Counted from the first letter of the stretch, positions 24,951 through 38,427 are shown. The stretch: 64,000 bases of DNA from Numida meleagris (GCF_002078875.1 NC_034415.1:18939975-19003974); one strand, 5' to 3'. Translations and numbers: made by a program. Notes: a model not told the origin generated them from the letters alone.

Positions 24951-27257
24951 CCCTGACTTGAAGTCAGCTGTTACTGCTCAGGAAAATGTTCTGATAGATG
25001 CTTTTGTAAAAACATAATTCAGTTTTCACAAGCTGTCAAAAAAGTAAGTAGTGTTGACTATTATTAGGGAAGGTTCGTAACATAAAACATTACTACTCTA
25101 TGGTAAAAAAAAAAAAAAAAACATGGCATATAATGTAGCCCATTCTTCGAATGTTTTATTCAGTGCTGATCCATCTGCCAAGCTTAGCATAGAAAAGTGC
25201 AGCAGGAGTGATCAGAGGTTTGGGACAGCTTCTCTGTGCAGAACAACAGGGCGGTAAGCCAAATAAAATATCCATTAATTCTGTGAACATACAGCAGGCA
25301 AATCCTCAGGTCTGCCATGCCCTGTATGATCATTGTATTTCAGTACTCCTTGTGTTTCTAGATACAGAGAAACTAGTTATTAAAGGTCTGAGATTTTCAC
25401 GTATTTTCTTCTCATGTTATCAAGAAAGGAATGTAATTAGTTACTTATTGCCATAGGAGAGAGAACATGTCACTGAGTTATGAGCACTTTGTATATTCAA
25501 TGTGTAGCAAAAGCTGCTCTTAGGAGCTATATTGTTCCTGCGTTTCTGTTTCCTCTTCCACAGTTGCAGCATTATGCTGTAGGTAATACAGTTATTCATA
25601 GTGAAGTACTTTCATATTTTTAGACAATAATTGTAGATGTTCTGTAAGAACTGGCAGTCGGGGTTTTGGTAATATTTTAAATCATAAAGCTAAGCAGTTT
25701 TATGGATGGCATGTAAATTACATTTGTCAGGTTAATCCTTACTTAATACTTGATGTCAGCTCTTCAGGGGTACTAAGAAAGGAATAAGCATAGCACTTGG
25801 TTTAGACATAGCTCTCTTCAATTTCTTCCAATAGTTTGAAAAACACTATGCTTTAGAAAGGATCAGAAAGGCTTTTCTGGGACATCACTGGCAAATAATA
25901 AACTGTAAGCAGTTTATTATTAAAAGAGAGCAACGTAGAGTCTTCTGCTTGATATCTTTCCTTTGTAAATGCAAATGTGAATGTGTACGTCAAAGTGAAT
26001 GAAAGTGACTTCTAACTTTGTAACTGCTATTGGTTATTTTCATACTCATACTGCAAAGCTCCCAAGTTGTGTCAGTGGCAAATTCAGAAAGCTGCGGATT
26101 GCATTGTTTTCAGTCTTGTTAGAAACAAGCATTTTGACTAATTCAGTCTGTGTAACTGAATGAGAACTATCAGAAAAATTCTTCTTTCCAACATATCTGT
26201 GTAAGTTAATCTAAGTCCAACATAAATAATTTTTCCTGTTTAGTCTAAGATTTCTGTAATTTCTTAAGATGGGGTTTTCAGTGTAGTGTCACAGTGCAGT
26301 GCATCAGACAGTCAAGGGTGTGTAGTGCAGGAGCAAAGGCCGTGTGTGAGAGCAAGAACTTCTGTAAGCACAGATTTTGTGTTGGTGTGGTGGATTAGCC
26401 ATTTAGGAAGGTATCTGAACTCTAACAGTCTGCTTGCATTTGCTTAGGATTGATGTGGAAACTATATAATTCACACCCTTGTACCCAGCTGCTGACAGCT
26501 CCTTCCTGTTGCCTGAGTCTGGTAAAATACGCTGAAGGTTGACTGTAACTCTTCTTTGTTCTTGTGCTTTGAGAAACTGTCTAGTTGCTGAATCTGGAAC
26601 TTGAATTGCCTTTTTATGTTTCTTCAAGCCTTTTACATGCTGTTACATGGTAATTGCGAGGAACAGTAGGACGAGCATCATTCTTCTTCCTTGCAGATGC
26701 ATTTTATTAAGAATTGTAAACAATGTATTCAGACATGCTTCTATATAAAAGGTTAAATTCTTGAACAGTTATCTTACTGAAGTGTGATCATGGTTTGCGT
26801 TGTATAATTGAATTAAAAATTCAAGGAATAAGAAAGCAATAAAATATTACTCTAGTCATGAGTTTTGTCATCTTGAGACAAAGACTGAAAGTCAAACCTG
26901 TCAGAAATGAGTTTAAGGAAAATACAATGAGGAAAGCCAAGATGTCATTTAAAACCTTGAGGTATTGCATTCTATTAGGGGAGATAAAACGGAAAGCATA
27001 TAAAGAAGTTACCAGTACTCAGTGTATTCATTTGAAACATCTGTGCCATCGTAGCTGAAAAGGTATGCTTTGTGTATGCAGCAGCTTTCCATCCTTGATA
27101 ATACTATGGATCTTTTCTTCTTTATTCCTGAAAAAGTGTATACCGGCAAAGTCAAAGATTGAAGCTGAAGGTGAAACTGAGTAAAACAGTAAAGTGTCAT
27201 CCCAGTGTGTTAAAATGGAAGTTGTCATGAGAGTGCCTGTATTGGATATCTAATCTT

Positions 27258-27478
27258 TCATAGAATTATGTAAAGGTTTGGGTTGGAAGAGACCTTTAAG
27301 ATCATCTGGTTCCAGGCCCTTGCTACAGGCAAGGGCACCTCCCTCTAGACCAGGTTACCCAACGCCCCATCCAGCCTGGCCTTGAATGCTTCCAGGGAGG
27401 GAGCATCCACAGCCTCGCTGGGCAACCTGTTCCAGTGTCTCTCGACCCTCACAATAAAGAATTTCTGCCTAATTGTGT
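27258..27478 (-). mobile_element. CR1 LINE 3' fragment, reverse orientation
   Basis: It begins TCATAGAATTATG, the complement of the CR1 3' repeat. It continues with GGTTGGAAGAGACCTTTAAG and the complement of the VERHWNRLPSEAV/PSLEAFKARLD coding block (minus-strand reading). Read in reverse, it is a short 5'-truncated copy. The left edge is clear, while the right edge near 27478 is where similarity fades. Confidence 0.88.
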
Positions 27479-29832
27479 TGTTCTCCTCCCCCTCAAGAGC
27501 TGGGCATATCAGCAGAATAAAGGATTTGGTCAGCACAGACTGGGAACTGGCCAACATGATGGCAGGTGAGATATCTCCATTGGCTGGCCCAGGACATCAG
27601 TCCCTAAAATTAACTTGAACTACTGAACATCATTACTTCTTTCTTTTTGCCAGATTATGGGTCTTGGTATCCATTTTTAACAATGAAACATTAGATTTCT
27701 CTTTTACAAATACATCGGTGGGTTAGCCTGAATGCTAAAAAATTATGGGAGCTCAAGGAAAGACAGACAACTGAAAATAGTTGGATGTGGGAAAGGTGTT
27801 GTGTACTCCTGTTCTTCCCTAGGCATGTGTTTATGGCTGTTGTTGGAGACAAGGTACTGACTGGGTAGACCTTCAGTCTATCTCAGTGTGAGGAAAGATG
27901 TTTGAAATTACTAAAATTTAAAAGAATAGACCTGCTTCTAAAGTAAGTGAAGTTTTCAAAGTGAATAGTCAATTAACATAAAAGGGAATTGGATATGTGT
28001 GAGCACATATAATGGATATGTTCACGTGACTAGACAGTAATAGGCGTCTTTTTTGCTCTGTAAATATAATGCAATTTCTCAAAATGTGAAACATGGTGTA
28101 TATTTAGAAAGTGCATGATAAAGTATTTAAAGTATTTATAAAGTGGGAAGGAATAATACAGTTGGGAGGAATTTTGCACTTTGTAGGCAGTTTTTCATTT
28201 TATGCTTGAGCAGTGAGCATAACTTTGAAAGTAAATTCCTCTTCGAAGGTACAGGAAATAATAAACTGGGTATTGCAAAACAAAACAACTCTGGAGAACA
28301 GTGACAATTAAAGCAGAATACCTGGGTATTCCTTATATCACAAAGTTGAGAAAAAGCAGCGGGAAGAACATTCAGAGAGTAAACTGTATTTCAGAAACGT
28401 GTTGGCAGTTTAACGGTAGGTTTAGAAGAACAGTTTAAAATCTTAAAAAGGCTTAGAAATGCATTTTTAATCTATAAAATGTATCTGTTTTGCAAGTTAA
28501 GGGAAAAAAAAAGCTGATAAATGGTTGTATTTCACAAAAACTTACTCTTTCAGCTGAGCCTTTCATGATAGCTGATTTCATACTGAGATTGAAGCAGAAC
28601 AAGAAGGCTGAGATGTTAAATGTGAATGCATTCCAGACTAACTTTTTATGCATTTCCAATTAATACTATGTGCAGAGGCAAGGCAGAACACAGAAAATCC
28701 AGGAAATTAAACACTGTGTTGTTCATCAGTTGAATGTACAGGTCTACCAAGATTTTGAGCAGAGCAAGAGAAGGCAAAATTGCAGTCAAGCTAAACAAAA
28801 TTACACATGATTCAATCATACTTCTATTGAAGTTATGTATATTAGAGTAAAAGAGGAAAATAGACTACTATTGTGCTAGTAAATCAAGGAAATTCTGACT
28901 AGCCATGCTGTCTGGAAGCAGTTGGATGTAGACAGGAGCAGCTACACAAAGTAATGTACTAGTTGAACTGGAACCACTCCTATTTTATATATGTGTGTGT
29001 GTGTGTGTGTATAAAATCAAGACCAATTCAGAATTGAGAAGAAAAGATATGTAATAATGTTCGTATTGAAAGTTTTTTCTGTGACCAGATCTGGAGCAAC
29101 AATGAAACAAGAAGTGATTGGTCACTGTAAGAGCTTTAAAAATGCAGTTAGTAATGCACTTAAAATAACTAGAAATACTTTTTAGTGGAAATTTCAGGAA
29201 TCCGCGTAGACTGAAATATGTGCAGTGGTCTTATTGAAGAGGCTTATGTTCAGACCTGAGCAAGGATGAGAATGTCAAACTTTAGATGGCTATGAAACCT
29301 GTCGGCTTAATAAGCTAAGTGTCAGTTGCAAAACAGAATTTTGAAAGCATTTGAGGGATGTTATTTATAAGTGCTGGTATCTGTTGTTCTGTCAGGATGC
29401 TCAGGCACCGAGAATAAATGTCTTTTTGCTTTGCAGCACTCTTGGGGCTACTGAAGTGAGCCAGGCTCATTTTCAGTGTAACTGATTCATTCAGCTTGTG
29501 AAGAACACTACTTTGAAAGACTATTTGCAAAGGCAAAGCTGTCATGTTTAGTTAAGTGTAGCCAGCAGTTGTGATTTGTATTAGACCAAACAACAAGAGG
29601 CAGTGAAAGTAAATTCTGTTCTATGTTGAAGGCTAAAGCAAAAATATTTTTTGCCACAAATCACTATTTTGAGAACTGTAGCACTGGTAAGGTTCTAGCA
29701 CAGAGACATATCAGTGAAGTGTTTGAACAGATGCGCTGTCTCAGACTGTTTCTGCAGAAAATAGACATTTTTGCACTTGCTGTGGGCCAGAGACTTGACT
29801 TGGTATATTTGGTTGCACTCAACAATTTGCTT
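27479..29832 (+). other. ZZZ3: ZZZ3 leader intron between two CR1 copies
   Basis: AT-rich sequence without a supported exon. It includes a (GT)n microsatellite at about 28991-29010. Confidence 0.6.
28991..29010. repeat. (TG)n microsatellite
   Basis: About ten TG units flanked by TATATA and ATAAAA. Likely polymorphic. Confidence 0.93.
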
Positions 29833-30165
29833 AATCATAGAGTAGAATCATGGAATCAGTGAATGGCTTGGGTTGGAAGGGACCTCAAAGACCATCCAGT
29901 TCCAACCCCCTGCCATGGGCAGGGACACTCCACCAGCTCAGGCTGCCCAGGGCCCCATCCAGTCTGGCCTTGAATGCCTCCAATGTTGTGGCATCCACAG
30001 CTGCTCTGGGCAGCGTGTGCCAGTGCCTCACCGCCCTCATAGTGAAAAATTTCTTCTTATATCTAGTCTAAATTTTCCTTGTTTTAGTTTAAAGCCATTA
30101 CCCCCAGTCCTTTTACTACATGGGCCTGCAAAAAGTCACTCTCTAGCTTTCTTAGAGGCCCTTTA
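29833..30165 (-). mobile_element. CR1 LINE 3' fragment, reverse orientation
   Basis: It starts with degenerate TCATAGA/GAATCATGGAATCA repeats, then GGCTTGGGTTGGAAGGGACC and CCATCCAGTTCCAACCCCCT, the hallmark reverse-complement CR1 3'UTR. The complement of the coding tail follows (GGCCTTGAATGCCTCC, AGTGAAAAATTTCTTCTTAT). It is 5'-truncated and non-coding. The right edge is approximate. Confidence 0.93.
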
Positions 30166-33100
30166 GGTTGCATGCCTCATCCTCCCATTTTCCAAGTTTT
30201 CTGGTTTGGTACTTGCCTTAATATTTGTTGTAGTGGTACTTGTAATCACAACGCATGGAGAACTCACCTGGTTGTGAGTTTGTATTACTGCTCTGTGTTG
30301 TACATTCATCTTTGTTGTTGCGGTAGCTTTCTGAGGCTTATGTAGCTGATGCTGTAATAGTCTGTATTTAAAATATATATATATATATTTAGTGATGTAT
30401 TTCAAATCCATGCCTTTGACTGAAAATCATTAGGGATAAAAATACAGAGTTTTGTGCAGTACAAGCATTACAGTGTACTTTGTAAGGTAGCATGCTTGAA
30501 GTTATTTTGAAAGTAAATCAGAGTGGCTATTTCTAGTGTAGTATTCTATGCATATGAGCAGTGGTGCTACAGTTTGCCTTGGGACTTTTAAGGAAGTCAG
30601 CGCTGTTTTCCTTCAACTTCCTTTTCATAAATAAACTATTAGCAAAGTTATTAACTACTTGTTGACTTCTGACAATACCTTTTGGGAAATAATATCTTTT
30701 TGTGCTTAGTATTTTTTTTTTGCATATTGTAGTAATAACTTAATTAGAAAATGAAGCACATTTTACTTGTTTGCTTTATTGGTATGTAACTGTGGTTAAG
30801 AAATTAAGTACTATTGGAGTCTATTCTACTAGAATAATATTTTGATAAATGGTTATTGTAACCAAATGACTGTTACTGATTTTTTTAATGAGCTGCTTTC
30901 CAAAAACCTGTTTAATTTATTGTACCTGAGATATTAGTTGCACAGGTGATTTTCTTTGGGTAACAGCAAATTTAGCAGCTGAAAGGTTTCACAAGCAGTG
31001 AGAATTTCATTGAGGTGATATGGGATAGATAGAGGGGGAAGGATATTCAGAGATAAGCAAAAAATGTGGTTTTGTGTATGAATTTTTTTAAGTGGTGCAT
31101 GGAAGTTAATGGTATAGTCTGTTTTTAATTTTCTTGAGAAGTTAATTGTGTTAGACAACAGTAACTGAACTTACCAATCAATGAAGTAAGAATGTTTAGC
31201 TAAGGCTACTCTCTATAATCATGCTGAATGCAATTTTTTTTATTAATTTGCAAATTTGTATTAAATGACTTTATAGTAGTTGAACTTCTTGTGCATTTTT
31301 CCTGTAAATTAAGATGAAGCAGTAGTAGGTGTATTAAAGTGTGGAATCTAGTTTATTGTTCCTGTGGCTTTGGTAGCACCTCTCAGAGCTCACATCTTTT
31401 CATTCTATCCATCTAGACCCATCTGAAAAAATAAAAGACAAGCTGACACTTTCATCTTAGAGCTATTGTTAGATTCATTTCATAATACAGTTCTATGAAT
31501 ATTTGTGTTCGCAGAGTTGTCACAAAGATGGGTGGAAAATCCTCGGGGTGACATGCTGAGATGGCGTGTATGGAGTTGTGAGTGGGTGAGCTCCCAGGTT
31601 CTGAGAGGTCTCCCTGTCTGCTTCCAGTTAGTCCCAGTTCTGGTTTCTCTCCCGCACTGTTGTAAGCTTTCTGTCTTCTACATGTTCTTGGTGATTTGCA
31701 GTCTCCCTCTCTCCTTGCAGTCAGTATGCACTTGCTTTGTTGATCTAACTGTTCTCCTTCCCTGTCCATTTGTGTTTAACAGTCCCCTTAGTTTGCTTTC
31801 ATCCCACTTCCGCCAAGCGTGGAGGTAGACAAATTCCTTGAACAAAAGGTCAACAGTCTCTTAACCAGTAGGAGGGTTGGTTTCTGTTTGTTTGTTTGTT
31901 TTTTTTCTTCTGTATTCGTGCAAGAAATGACTAATTATTTTGACTGAAAATTGAGGGGAAAGGCAGCAGGATGGGAATAGCAGTCCAAGGCAGATGCTTC
32001 AGCGTATGATTTCAGCTCAAAATCTAATTTGGCCAAGATACAAGAAACTGAAAGCAGTTTAGGGCTTGTCTATAAGGAGAAGAAATCTGATAGAGTGCTT
32101 TCTTTCCTCGAGTTCTGCTGTGTAGTTACACCTGCATAATTTATAATTTTATATAAATTGGCAACCTTATCTTAGAATTTGCCTAGGAAAGGGGTTATGC
32201 CTCTGTCATATCTGTCCTCCCTAATGCAGGTAGCAGCCTTTAGATAAACTACTGCAGACTGGAAGATTTACAAGGGGACGGATGGGCATTGCTAGTCATT
32301 CGCATATAACTTGCTGTTTTGACCTTTCTCTTTATTTTGTGGTTTTAAAGAAAAAAGGTTCAATGTAAAACAGTGCAAAAAAAGCTGCTTATACGATAGA
32401 GGAGGTTAAGCTCTTGTTTGTTTTTGCGCATTCTGTAATTCAAATACTAGATTTGGCTTACTATTCCTCAGTATAGTTTGCTTTCAGGAAGAACTAGAAA
32501 CATTTTTTTTCAGTGAGATTCTTCGTAAAGATTTCTTTTTTCAGTCTTTTCTAAGAATAGGTTTGTCTGTCCTGATGAACCCTTCTATTTTGAGGAGGAA
32601 AATGAGCATATTCATCTATCCACTAGTTGTTTCCCAGTTTAGGGTGTTTTTGGTAAGGCCCACACCTGCTAGTTTGAAGTGATATGAGGCTGATATGTTT
32701 TTTTACACTTCTAAGTTTTTCCTTTTTCTTTATTCTATCTTGCTGTCCTGTTACAAGGTACAAGTAAATAGAAGTAGGCCTATTCTGCCAAAATGCAATA
32801 CTAGGTCAGTGGAAGCAGCATTTCAAAATTAGGGAAATAGATTGGCATGAGATACAGAATAATCAAGTGGACATTGTGCCAAACTTGCAAGTTATGCACA
32901 GTCTTAAACTCTGAAATAGTACCACGTTACTTTCATTGGTATGGATTTATTTAGTTTTCCTTCCCAGAAAATTTTCAGCATTTCGGGATTAAAGACATAC
33001 GTGCAAAAGAGATGCTTCTTCTGAAGTGTTAGAAACTGGAAGAGATAATGTAAAATCTGGCAGTTTTTTTAATAATAAAATACAATGCTTTGAAGAAGAA

Positions 33101-36100
33101 TATACATTAAGGACTCCCAAGTTCTGATGACAGAAAGAAATGTGATCAAAGAGTCTTAGAACTGAAATAGAAAATTCTGCAGTCTTCCTTTTAGGCTGAG
33201 GCAGGCAAGATTCCACAAATCTGGAGCAGAAAGAAACTGAAACAGGGGAGGGTGATTATGGAAATATCACATTTCTTCTTGTAAATGGTACCTAAACAAA
33301 TAATGGATTTTGTTTCTGAAGTCATTTTGGAACTTACTGCAGTGTGGGACATGAGAGCCCCACTGCTAGCAGGTATCTGCAGTTGTAATATCCAAGCACT
33401 TGAAAATGTTTTGATCTTTATCACCATGCAGTATTATGGTTGTGCAACTGTTGCAACTTTTTTTTTGCTCTACCAACCAGGCATGAGTTGTTTAGTTTTC
33501 TGCTTTTTAAGATATTGTTTGTAATGTTCATGTATCCAAATATAAAGCACCACCACACAATAGTAGTAGAAGCTTATGTTGCTTTGCTCCTTTTTGGGCA
33601 TGTTTGCTGATGTAGCCCATGTGTTCTTATATTGCCCTTTTTTCATTAATATTGCTTTTCTTGCTTAGGGCTATGTTGAAAATACTTCTCTAACTACGCA
33701 TGTGTTTCTTAGTTATTGGGATTCCTTTGAACAATTGTACTAGGATCCCAGATGCCAAGTACTGGTGTAACCCAGTTAGGAAATGGTTTATTCTACATAT
33801 TTAGGAAGGAGCTTCTTTGGTCTGCTTTCCTCAACTGCTTGTATCCATCTATGTGTAAATTTGTGTCCTCTGTTGCTGGAGGTTTTCATACACACAGCTT
33901 GCACCTTTGCTAAATAGGCTTCTGGTTAATTTAAATAATAATCTAACTAGAATGTGTATCAGTGGAGTCCATGTAAATCTATGTAACACTTCAAAGGTTC
34001 TCAAATATTAAAACATATCCTGAAATGCCATTCTGTGTTCTTACCAAATTGTTTATTGTACATAAAATATATTAATTTCTGTAAGCAAATTAGAGTCTCA
34101 CTGTGTCCAAGGGCCACACCGATTAACATATGACCATTCTTTCTAAGGTTTCAGTAGCAGCTCTTGTTGTCTGACTTCTTGCCCATCCTTCTCAGTGAGG
34201 GACAGATTCAGTCTTTTTCTTACTTTAAAGCCTTGTCTCCATCTGCATGATATTCTGCGTTCATCTGTGGTTTCTCACTCCTTCGTTTTAGTGGGCTTTG
34301 CACATACCAGACCATGTTGCTTCTTAGCTGATTCTCTGTCTTTAGAGTTTGAGTCTTCATTGCAGTATTCCCTTTCTTAAAGGTCGATTTCACTCTCTGA
34401 AGAAAAGCTTGAACCTAAAATCATATTAAGTTTCCCTTTCGACACATTTTTCCGAGAGTGGTGTCCGAAAACGATTATGATTCCACAGAAGAGGTAGCTG
34501 TTCAAGGTGAAAAAAAGTTATTCTGTTTGTGAAATATAAATAATTTATTTTCAAGACATTTTTTTTCTCCAAATGAAAAAGCTCACTTAATAAGTTCTTG
34601 CTAATTTTGTTTTCTAGTTTTTAATTAAGGTGCAGTCATTTCAGTGTATCTTGCCTGTTTAAAATTTAACTTCCCGCCACTCCCTGCAGATTTTAAAAAA
34701 GTAAAAAATTCCAACTGAGTAAACACTTTTTTGTTCCCCACCTCAGTTTCTCCTCATGTGATATTTATGTTCTTTTTGCTGTTTGAAAAATCCTCTTGCC
34801 CTCCCCAAGGCAATGAGGCACAGCAGAGATGGTTTCCTTCCTGTAGTGAGTAAAATAGGATTGTTTTAGAGCAAAGTAAATTGGTGGGGATAAAAAGTAT
34901 ACAAATCTGTGGAAAGCCTGACATAGCTGTTCAGCCATTCCTGAAACAACTTACACAAATGTTCTTTATTTATGGACTGGTAAAGTAATTAGAGAGATTT
35001 TTGAGATTAGCCCTTCTTCTGTTTGACTCAACAGTTGTATGTTGTCTCGTGCTTCTCCTGTATTTTGTATTTTACCAAACTTAGTGAGCTATGGGATTTT
35101 TGTTGGAGCATGACATTTGGTTTTTGCAGAAGTCTGTCAAAATCTGTCTGCACTTTTGGTGCTTAGGTGTCTTTCCTGTCACTTAAGGGCATCTATAGGA
35201 AAGACAGCTATATCTGTTTAAGTAACTGAGAACATAACAGAATATCAAGAACAGAAGAAACTTGACAAAGAAGAGGCAAAAAACGCAGTCTGAAGTCACT
35301 GTATAATGGAGCTCCTGATGGAGTTTATCTCTTACTGTTCTGGATGTGTTCCTGCTATGGTTATGGTTAGGTGGCAACTGTTCCTTTTTGCTCATTCCTT
35401 TCAGTAATTTGCCTCTCGTGTTTTTAAATGTTTTTCCTTACCTTCTTGTTCTCCATTCGTCATTTATTTTGACAGTTCCCTACTGTTTGTCAGTCAGAAG
35501 TTGAACTGAATAATTGAAATCTCATTTGATTTAGTTATTGATATAAAAGAATTGGTGGTACTTTGCGTAACATCACTGTAGAAGTATCTTTCATTATTGA
35601 ATTTTGCTGTGACTAGATACAATTAACCTTTTCTGCAATTCCGTAGATGAATTTATGTTTTGAACTGTCAACATAACAGAGAATTAATTTTCTCATCTAA
35701 CCGATAGAAATCATAATTAGGCTCGAAGTAAACAAAACCATTTCACAAGGCTTTGTACATTTATAATCCAAATATATAATAACGGTGGAGAAAGAAAAAT
35801 GTGGAGCAACTTGTCAGCTTGCAGTTTGCACCGTGAAGTTTCTGCATTGTCAGTATGAAAATAAGTTTACTTTTATGAGCTCAATAGAATACAAATAAAA
35901 AATTGAGTAATCTCTGTTCTATAGGGAGTTATAGCATTTCCATAGTACTAGATTTTCTTAAATGTGATTCCTAATTTTTTTCCCCATTAGTAGTTGTTGG
36001 GTGTTGGTACTGGTGCCCAAATCTAGAGAGAACTTGAAGCACAATGTATCGTTTGGATCTGTGGATTTACTTCTGTCTTCCAGTGTCAGGATTGGCTCAC

Positions 36101-36682
36101 TTCCGCTATTAAGAAGGTAGCATATGGTGGTATTTTCCTTGTGAGAAAAATAAGTTTAGTATGAACTGTGAGAAATCGCTCGTATTGTGTTGATTAAGGG
36201 TAATTCTGGGACTTGTAGTCTTTGTAGATTTTGATTTTCTACTCAGCTGATAAAAGTTGAAAAGCAGAAATAATTATTTTTCACTGCATGTCTAGTTGTA
36301 TTTGCTAATATATTTCAGAATTCATTATAGTAAACTGTATTTTTTTACTACTTGCTTGCCTGTGTCCAAGTACGTTTTGAGGTTTGAATGCGCTAATGCA
36401 GGGCTCTGTTGTGAATTCATTTTCTTGCACATCTTCAGTGAGCTATACTGAATCACTTAATCCAAGGAAGATATTTTACATTTGAAACTTGAATTAGCAT
36501 TTCACTTTCTTAATTATTTTATAACATACTGTTCTGTATGTGGGACACTCTTAAAACTGGTAATCGCTTCTTTAAAAAAAAAAAAAAAGGTCTTACTCTA
36601 TTAAATACTGTGACATCTTTTTCTTAATTTTAATGAAGTAATCTACATATTTTATTGCTGTCCTTTGTCTTTTTCTCAACAG
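30166..36682 (+). other. ZZZ3: ZZZ3 leader intron, last segment before the leader exon
   Basis: AT-rich intronic DNA. It contains an AT run (about 30372-30388), a (TTTG)n/T-rich stretch near 31885-31905 and an A14 tract near 36574-36588. No convincing exon or young repeat was seen before 36683. Confidence 0.6.
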
Positions 36683-36837
36683 TTTTCAAAATCTTGCTGA
36701 TGTGATGGCGTAAACTAGTAAAAAGGCATTTGGATAACATCATGGATGTCAGCAATTGTGCGTGATATTTTTGGGGTGGCGCAGTGAGACTGCTATATGA
36801 AACGTCAGAGGTTTATATTTCTTCTAGTTTTGCAATG
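36683..36837 (+). other. ZZZ3: Inferred non-coding ZZZ3 5'UTR exon
   Basis: A strong acceptor (TGTCTTTTTCTCAACAG) and a strong donor (AATG|GTAAGA) bracket 155 bp located 1.5 kb before the first coding exon. All frames are closed early, so it would be leader sequence. It contains four short upstream ORFs or start-stop units. Support is splice-signal quality and position only. A spliced cDNA joining 36837 to 38377 would confirm it. Confidence 0.5.
36700..36765 (+). promoter_or_regulatory. Cluster of minimal upstream ORFs in the inferred leader exon
   Basis: ATG TGA (36700-36705) is a start immediately followed by a stop. ATG GCG TAA (36705-36713) overlaps it by one base. ATG GAT GTC ... TGA (36742-36765) encodes seven codons. 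If this exon is in the mRNA, scanning ribosomes meet these before the ZZZ3 start, which usually lowers translation. Confidence 0.4.
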
Positions 36838-38376
36838 GTAAGATTTTTGTAGTAAGTAACAGATTGTTCTGTTTTATTTCTTTAGAAAGTAATAACAGCA
36901 AAACAGTTACTATTTTTGTCTTGTATATTATTTCTAATTTCTGACAAGTTTGGCAGTAAGTACTTGCCAAAATGTACATGGGAATTTTGTTTAGTGTACT
37001 ATATTGGTATCCATTTCAAACTTCAGTTACTAATCCTCGAGTGTACTAGTCTTAATTAGAGCAATATAGGTGGAGTATCTAAATGACCTTCTTTTTCATG
37101 TTTGTGTTCATCCCCAGATGAGAATGCACTCTAGAAAGCGTTGAGCTTGTATGTGAAAAGGGAGTGTATAAGGACAGGTTTATGCATGCAGAGAATAAGT
37201 ATGAATCACCATTGTAGAGACAATAAGAACACCAAAGCAGACAACGCTGTTAGTTAAGTGTCAAATTTAATTGCTTAAGAGGCGTACCGTTCTTGTCCCA
37301 TTCTCTCTTTTCTGCTGTAGGACAACATGACACTAAGTAGTAGAATTTTGAGAATTTGTACTCTTATGCCTCTTGTAGCTGACGATGAAAATAACTTCAT
37401 GAAACAATTTTCCTCCATTTGTCATTTTAAGCCTTCCTAAAAAACATGAGAAAGGTATGGTTCCGTACTTTAAGTTTTCACATCATGTGACAGTTGAGCA
37501 GGTTTCTGAAATCTGGAATTTGACTAGATGGAGAAGGGAGGCTATACCATTGTGCACAAATGTGAATCTGCTCGTGATCATGTATATTATGACAGATTTG
37601 TGGTGAAGTGCTGTTTGACGTGTTGACTTTTTAAAGATGAAATGAAGAGGTATAAGACTAAACTGATGCTTATGAAAAATCTTATTTTGAGTTTGGGCGA
37701 ATTGAGTACTCCCACTTTGCACCCTGAAATCTTAAATACACACACTCTCAAAGTGGTTGTTTTAAATTTAGCACTGAGTCTGAATTTACTTAAATCCAAT
37801 GTAGGTAATGATTCATCCAACCAATTGCATGAAAAGTTTAAAAATGGAGAGGGCTTGGTAGATAGCATTCTAGTATGCCAGAGGAAATTACTGACAGTAT
37901 AGCTAGGCTTTTTATTGATGTAAATGGTGCAAAAATTGGAGACAGTGATCAAAAATTGAAATAGAGGAGGCCTGACCTATATGTGAGGAAAAAATATTTT
38001 CTTTGTAAGGACAATTAAACACTGGAACAAGTTACCCTGAGAAGCTTTGGAATATCTGTACTGAGTGGTTTTCATAACCCAACTGGATGTAGTCTTATGT
38101 AACCTCAATTGAATTTTATTTGAGCAGGAGGTTAGACTACGTTGCTTCTCAAAGTCCTTGCCAACCAATGATTGATTTTATGATTCTGATTCCAACGTTA
38201 ATGAGTGTAACTATATTTTTACAGGTTTAATTTCTTGACATAGAAGTGGTATGAATACATTGCATAGCCATGTTCATATTGACATTAGATAGAAGTGATA
38301 ATATATTCTTCAGAATTGCTTTGTCTGTGGATGTTTCTAGTAAATGTTTTCATTGTTTTGTTTTCTTTTTTTTAAG
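36838..38376 (+). other. ZZZ3: Last ZZZ3 leader intron (inferred)
   Basis: 1539 bp from donor GTAAGA to the T-rich acceptor TTTCTTTTTTTTAAG. A degraded CR1 occupies about 37965-38195. Otherwise it is AT-rich unique sequence. Confidence 0.6.
37965..38195 (+). mobile_element. Old degraded CR1 LINE 3' end
   Basis: AATTAAACACTGGAACAAGT, GAAGCTTTGGAATATCTG, TTTGAGCAGGAGGTTAGACT and TTTTATGATTCTGAT follow the order of the CR1 3' end (WNRLP block, 3'UTR, terminal repeat) on the + strand. There are many substitutions. It ends about 180 bp before the first ZZZ3 coding exon. Confidence 0.75.
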
Positions 38377-38427
38377 GTTTCCTGATGAGTGGATCACGAT
38401 GAACATACTTTAGGGACTTGCCATAGT
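38377..38427 (+). other. ZZZ3: ZZZ3 5'UTR segment of the first coding exon, with two uORFs
   Basis: 51 bp lie between the acceptor AAG (38376) and the start codon. ATG at 38385 opens a five-codon ORF ending TGA at 38400-38402. ATG at 38399 overlaps that stop and opens a four-codon ORF ending TAG at 38411-38413. Both finish before the main start at 38428. A GTG-initiated in-frame extension from 38389 is possible on paper but has no support. Confidence 0.75.

Larger units (their letters stand above)
20303..27257 (+). other. ZZZ3: ZZZ3 leader intron, CR1-free segment
   Basis: About 7 kb with no exon or RNA gene that I can support. It holds an AT dinucleotide run (about 21728-21743), an A/C-rich run AAACAAACAAAC near 24920-24950 and an A17 tract near 25106-25122. 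Confidence 0.6.

Noticed and set aside
38389..38427. In-frame N-terminal extension of ZZZ3 beginning MDHDEH
   Set aside because: The first codon is GTG, not ATG, and it sits 12 bp after the splice acceptor. The ATG at 38428 has a good context and gives the N-terminus known for ZZZ3.
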